A stretch of 10,145 nucleotides of DNA, taken from Eudoraea sp. (GTDB lineage Bacteria; Bacteroidota; Bacteroidia; Flavobacteriales; Flavobacteriaceae). The stretch is taken from NCBI GenBank assembly GCA_024642325.1, contig JAHEBI010000051.1, forward strand, positions 1-10,145, written 5' to 3'. Of the stretch, positions 7,311 through 10,145 are shown piece by piece. Under the pieces are notes generated by a model. The model was not told the origin of the DNA. It was given only the letters and a program-made list of their open reading frames with translations, and searched no databases. Within the stretch, counting starts at the first letter, position 1. Every line of letters begins with the position of its first letter. Position numbers and translations under genes: made by a program.

Positions 7311-7343
7311 CGGGATCGAATTGTTTTTGATCCTGTTTTTTTT
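7311..7343 (+). terminator. Intrinsic terminator or attenuator between rpsJ and rplC
   Basis: Bases 7311-7320 (CGGGATCGAA) pair with 7326-7335 (TTTTGATCCTG region) in a 10-bp stem with two G-T wobbles and a TTGTT loop. Eight T (7336-7343) follow directly. This is a textbook hairpin-plus-T-run. It lies 80 bases after the rpsJ stop and 49 bases before the rplC start, so it would end the str transcript or control read-through into the rplC segment. Confidence 0.7.
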
Positions 7344-7392
7344 GAAGCAAATAGAAGTAGTATAAGAATAATTAATAACTAATAGTAATTAT

Positions 7393-8010
7393 ATGTCTGG
7401 GTTAATAGGAAAAAAAGTAGGCATGACCAGCATTTTTGACGATAATGGGAAAAACATTCCCTGTACCGTCATAGAAGCGGGTCCATGTGTAGTTACCCAA
7501 GTCAGAACCGAAGAGGTGGACGGGTACAATGCCCTTCAGCTTGGTTTCGATGACAAGGCAGAAAAGCGTGCTAATAAGGCTGAAATGGGCCATTTTAAAA
7601 AAGCAGGTTCTTCCACCAAAAAGAAAGTCGTTGAGTTCCGGGATTTTGAAGGAGATTTTAAATTAGGCGAGACCGTAGGTGTCGACGTATTTGTGGAAGG
7701 TGAATTTGTTGATGTATCGGCCACTACCAAAGGGAAAGGATTCCAGGGAGTGGTTAAGAGACATGGTTTTGCAGGTGTCGGACAGGCAACTCATGGCCAG
7801 CATAACAGGCTAAGGGCTCCTGGTTCAATAGGTGCTGCCTCATATCCCGCAAGAGTTTTTAAGGGAATTAAAATGGCAGGAAGAATGGGCGGTACCAAAG
7901 TTACAGTTCAAAACCTTAGAGTTTTAAAAGTTGTACCGGAAAAGAATCTTTTGGTTTTGAAAGGTTGTGTTCCCGGTCATAAAAATGCTTACTTAACGAT
8001 AGAGAAGTAA
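7393..8010 (+). CDS. rplC: 50S ribosomal protein L3 (uL3)
   Basis: The 205-residue product is L3, an early-assembly 23S rRNA binder whose long loop reaches toward the peptidyl-transferase centre. Diagnostic parts are GLIGKKVGMTSIF at the N-terminus, the loop from KGKGFQGVVKRHGFAG (113-128) through THGQHNRLRAPGSIG (133-147) to FKGIKMAGRMGG (156-167), and TVQNLRVLKV (171-180). The position equivalent to E. coli Gln150, methylated by PrmB, is serine here (GAASYP), as in many non-proteobacterial L3 proteins, so that modification is not expected. It is preceded by a 161-base gap with hairpins and a terminator-like structure, and an A/T-rich leader without Shine-Dalgarno. It overlaps rplD by one base (TAATG), suggesting coupled translation. 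Confidence 0.99.
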   Translation: MSGLIGKKVGMTSIFDDNGKNIPCTVIEAGPCVVTQVRTEEVDGYNALQLGFDDKAEKRANKAEMGHFKKAGSSTKKKVVEFRDFEGDFKLGETVGVDVFVEGEFVDVSATTKGKGFQGVVKRHGFAGVGQATHGQHNRLRAPGSIGAASYPARVFKGIKMAGRMGGTKVTVQNLRVLKVVPEKNLLVLKGCVPGHKNAYLTIEK

Positions 8011-8639
8011 TGAAGGTAGCAGTTTTAGATGTTAAAGGAAAAGAAACCGGTCGAAAGGTAGACCTTTCAGACGCGGTTTATAAAATAGAACCCAACAACC
8101 ACGCTATTTATTTGGATGTTAAGCAGTACATGGCTCATCAAAGACAAGGTACGCACAGCGCCAAAGAACGGGCAGATATTGTTGGAAGCACCAGGAAGAT
8201 TAAGAAACAAAAGGGTACAGGTACCGCTCGGGCGGGAAGTATTAAGTCCCCGATATTTCGTGGTGGAGGTAGGGTTTTTGGGCCAAGACCCAAAGATTAC
8301 AGCCAAAAACTTAATAAGAACGTAAAGAGGTTGGCTAGAAAATCTGCTCTAAGCCTTAAGGGTAAGGATCAGGCAATTATAGTTGTAGAAGACTTCAATT
8401 TTGAGTCTCCAAAGACCAAAGAATTCATTCAGGTTTTAAAATCCCTGGGATTGGAAAACAAAAAGTCTTTGTTTGTGTTGGGTGGCTCAAATAATAATGT
8501 ATATTTGTCGTCGCGTAATTTGAAAGGGTACGAAGTTGTAACTAATTCAGAATTAAGCACTTACAAAATTCTTAATGCAAATCAAATTGTTCTTCTTGAA
8601 GGTTCTTTAGAAGGGATTGAAGCGAACTTAAATAAATAG
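8010..8639 (+). CDS. rplD: 50S ribosomal protein L4 (uL4)
   Basis: The 209-residue product is L4, which binds 23S rRNA with a globular domain and sends an extended loop into the wall of the peptide exit tunnel. The loop is seen at about 48-98: GTHSAKERADIVGSTRKI, then KKQKGTGTARAGS, then IFRGGGRVFGPRPKDY. The globular C-terminal part carries DFNFESPKTKEF and the ending LLEGSLEGIEANLNK. In E. coli L4 also represses its own operon by attenuation in the leader. The rpsJ-rplC gap upstream holds hairpins where a comparable control could act, but no direct evidence is visible. Its ATG shares its A with the rplC stop codon, and rplW begins 7 bases after its end. Confidence 0.98.
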   Translation: MKVAVLDVKGKETGRKVDLSDAVYKIEPNNHAIYLDVKQYMAHQRQGTHSAKERADIVGSTRKIKKQKGTGTARAGSIKSPIFRGGGRVFGPRPKDYSQKLNKNVKRLARKSALSLKGKDQAIIVVEDFNFESPKTKEFIQVLKSLGLENKKSLFVLGGSNNNVYLSSRNLKGYEVVTNSELSTYKILNANQIVLLEGSLEGIEANLNK

Positions 8640-8646
8640 GTTAGAC

Positions 8647-8937
8647 ATGAGTGTGTTGATAAAGCCAATTATAACGGAAAAAATGACAGCGGATAGCGAG
8701 TTGTATAATCGCTACGGTTTTGTTGTGAATCCTAAGGCCAATAAACTACAGATCAAGGATGCCGTTGAAGCAGCCTATGGCGTTTCAGTGAAGAAAGTTC
8801 GAACAATGAATTATGGACCCTCACGCAAAACCCGGTTTACAAAAACTGGAGTTCAGCATGGGAAGTCCGGTGCATTTAAGAAAGCCATTGTTGATGTGGA
8901 AGAAGGGGAAGTAATCGATTTTTACAGTAATCTATAA
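8647..8937 (+). CDS. rplW: 50S ribosomal protein L23 (uL23)
   Basis: The 96-residue product is L23, which lies at the peptide tunnel exit and is the main docking point for trigger factor and SRP. Recognisable parts are the N-terminal LIKPIITEKMT (4-14), YGFVVNPKANKLQIKDAVE (23-41), which forms the core beta-alpha fold, and VSVKKVRTMNYGPSRKTR (47-63) before the basic loop. Length is normal for bacteria. It lies 7 bases after rplD and 9 bases before rplB. The leader TAGGTTAGAC has no convincing Shine-Dalgarno. Confidence 0.98.
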   Translation: MSVLIKPIITEKMTADSELYNRYGFVVNPKANKLQIKDAVEAAYGVSVKKVRTMNYGPSRKTRFTKTGVQHGKSGAFKKAIVDVEEGEVIDFYSNL

Positions 8938-8946
8938 AGACACGAA

Positions 8947-9771
8947 ATGTCAGTTAGAAAATTAAAACCGATCACTCCAGGACAGCGTTTTAAAGTAGTA
9001 AACGGGTTTGACGCCATTACTACTGATAAGCCGGAGAAAAGCTTGCTTGCTCCGAAAAAAAGGTCTGGAGGTAGAAACAGTCAAGGAAAGATGACCATAC
9101 GCCATAGAGGTGGTGGGCATAAAAGAAGGTACCGAATAATTGATTTCAAGAGGGATAAGCAGGACATTGCTGCAGAAGTAAAGTCTATCCAGTATGATCC
9201 TAATAGAACTTCTTTTATTGCCTTAGTGGAATACGCGGATGGTGAAAAGCGATATATTATTGCTCAAAACGGTTTGCAGGTTGGACAGAAAATATCCTCA
9301 GGAGAAAATGCAGCTCCGGAGATAGGTAATGCCCTCCCTCTAAGTAAAATTCCTTTGGGAACTATTATTTCTTGTATTGAGTTACGTCCCGGTCAGGGAG
9401 CGATAATGGCAAGAAGCGCTGGGACTTTTGCCCAGTTAATGGCGAGAGAGGGAAAGTATGCCACTGTAAAATTGCCTTCAGGCGAGACAAGATTGGTACT
9501 TGCAAATTGCCTGGGTACCATTGGTGCGGTGTCAAATTCAGACCAACAGTTGATTGTTTCCGGAAAAGCGGGAAGAAGCAGATGGCTGGGTAGGAGACCA
9601 AGAACAAGACCAGTGGCCATGAACCCTGTTGATCACCCCATGGGTGGTGGAGAAGGCAGGGCGTCTGGTGGACATCCGAGATCTAAAAACGGAATTCCTG
9701 CTAAAGGATTCAGAACTAGGTCTAAAACCAAGGATACAAACAGGTATATAATAGAACGTAGAAAGAAATAA
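8947..9771 (+). CDS. rplB: 50S ribosomal protein L2 (uL2)
   Basis: The 274-residue product is L2, one of the largest and most conserved 50S proteins, needed for subunit joining and peptidyl-transferase activity. Diagnostic segments are the N-terminal PITPGQRFKVV, GRNSQGKMTIRHRGGGHKRR (42-61), the core around ELRPGQGAIMARSAG, and the C-terminal MNPVDHPMGGGEGRASGGHP. His230 here corresponds to E. coli His229, the residue tied to peptidyl transfer, and is conserved. Two positions later the E. coli histidine is methionine, a common bacterial variant. The gene starts 9 bases after rplW and ends 13 bases before rpsS, with an A-rich leader (AAAGACACGAA) and no Shine-Dalgarno. Confidence 0.99.
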   Translation: MSVRKLKPITPGQRFKVVNGFDAITTDKPEKSLLAPKKRSGGRNSQGKMTIRHRGGGHKRRYRIIDFKRDKQDIAAEVKSIQYDPNRTSFIALVEYADGEKRYIIAQNGLQVGQKISSGENAAPEIGNALPLSKIPLGTIISCIELRPGQGAIMARSAGTFAQLMAREGKYATVKLPSGETRLVLANCLGTIGAVSNSDQQLIVSGKAGRSRWLGRRPRTRPVAMNPVDHPMGGGEGRASGGHPRSKNGIPAKGFRTRSKTKDTNRYIIERRKK

Positions 9772-9784
9772 AAAGTAGAAAGAA

Positions 9785-10063
9785 ATGGCACGTTCACTAA
9801 AAAAAGGACCTTACGTTCATAACAGTTTGGATAAAAAAATTCAGCTGAATGTAGAATCTGGTAAGAAGACAGTAATAAAGACCTGGTCCAGAGCATCGAC
9901 AATTACTCCGGACTTCGTAGGCCAGACCATCGCGGTTCATAACGGCAGACAATTTGTACCCGTATATGTTACTGAGAATATGGTAGGTCACAAATTAGGA
10001 GAATTCTCCCCAACAAGATCTTTTCGAGGTCATGCAGGGGCAAAAAATAAAGGTAAAAAGTAA
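9785..10063 (+). CDS. rpsS: 30S ribosomal protein S19 (uS19)
   Basis: The 92-residue product is S19, which works with S13 in the small-subunit head and contacts A-site tRNA and the central intersubunit bridge. The sequence is classic throughout: ARSLKKGPYVHNSLDKKI (2-19), KTWSRASTITPDFVGQTIAV (32-51), HNGRQFVPVYVTENMVGHKL (52-71) and GEFSPTRSFRGHAG (72-85), ending in a lysine-rich tail. It begins 13 bases after rplB behind an AAAAAGTAGAAAGAA leader and is followed 7 bases later by rplV, the normal S10-operon order. Confidence 0.99.
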   Translation: MARSLKKGPYVHNSLDKKIQLNVESGKKTVIKTWSRASTITPDFVGQTIAVHNGRQFVPVYVTENMVGHKLGEFSPTRSFRGHAGAKNKGKK

Positions 10064-10070
10064 GTAAGCT

Positions 10071-10145
10071 ATGGGAGTTCGAAAAAAACAAATGGCCGAA
10101 AGACTAAAGGCGGAAAAACAAAAAATAGCGTTTGCTAAATTGAAT
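10071..10145 (+). CDS. rplV: 50S ribosomal protein L22 (uL22), N-terminal 25 codons only (cut by window edge)
   Basis: From the ATG at 10071 the frame stays open to the last base and reads MGVRKKQMAERLKAEKQK followed by IAFAKLN. This charged N-terminal extension leading into a FAKLN segment is typical of flavobacterial L22, where the next residues would be the rRNA-binding SPRKMR region. L22 lines the peptide exit tunnel opposite L4. The position directly after rpsS matches the universal S10-operon order (rpsS-rplV-rpsC). The gene is not broken; it simply leaves the window. Confidence 0.93.
   Translation, partial: MGVRKKQMAERLKAEKQKIAFAKLN

Noticed and set aside
7341..7368. Possible rplC promoter: TTTG at 7341-7344 with TATAAGAA at 7361
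   Set aside because: The spacer is only 16 bases and the -7 element fits the Bacteroidota consensus poorly, so it cannot be claimed.
1..10145. CRISPR arrays, tRNA or rRNA genes, insertion sequences, phage or defence genes
   Set aside because: No regularly spaced repeats, cloverleaf sequences, transposase frames or terminal inverted repeats were seen; the window is filled by susCD and ribosomal-protein genes.

Overview
The window comes from a member of the Bacteroidota, most likely the family Flavobacteriaceae. The evidence is a SusC/SusD outer-membrane uptake pair, a promoter matching the Bacteroidota consensus TTTG-N19-TAnnTTTG, gene starts that follow A/T-rich stretches instead of Shine-Dalgarno sequences, and a flavobacterial-type L22 N-terminus at the right edge. 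The genus cannot be fixed from the sequence alone.

Left part (1-3382, minus strand): a SusC/RagA-type TonB-dependent receptor (1079 aa, complete) is followed 13 bases later by the first 43 codons of a SusD-like surface lipoprotein that runs off the left edge. Together they would form a lidded outer-membrane transporter for a nutrient that cannot be named from what is visible.

Middle (3383-3905): a 523-base divergent spacer. It carries a probable susC promoter on the minus strand, a large 44-base imperfect palindrome just upstream of it (candidate operator or hairpin), A-tracts, a well-matched promoter for rpsL, and a short hairpin at the predicted 5' end of the rpsL mRNA.

Right part (3906-10145, plus strand): the str operon genes rpsL-rpsG-fusA-rpsJ, followed by the S10-operon genes rplC-rplD-rplW-rplB-rpsS-rplV (the last cut by the edge). 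They encode S12, S7, EF-G, S10, L3, L4, L23, L2, S19 and L22. All complete genes look intact, are of normal length and are tightly packed (1-base overlap to 22-base gaps), with one exception. The 161-base rpsJ-rplC gap holds two hairpins, the second resembling a dispersed flavobacterial palindrome, and then a 10-bp stem followed by eight T residues, which looks like an intrinsic terminator or attenuator. This splits an otherwise continuous ribosomal-protein cluster into two transcriptional segments.

I did not find an unknown gene system here. The coding content is ordinary core genome plus one SusCD pair. The less explained signals are in the two non-coding spacers.
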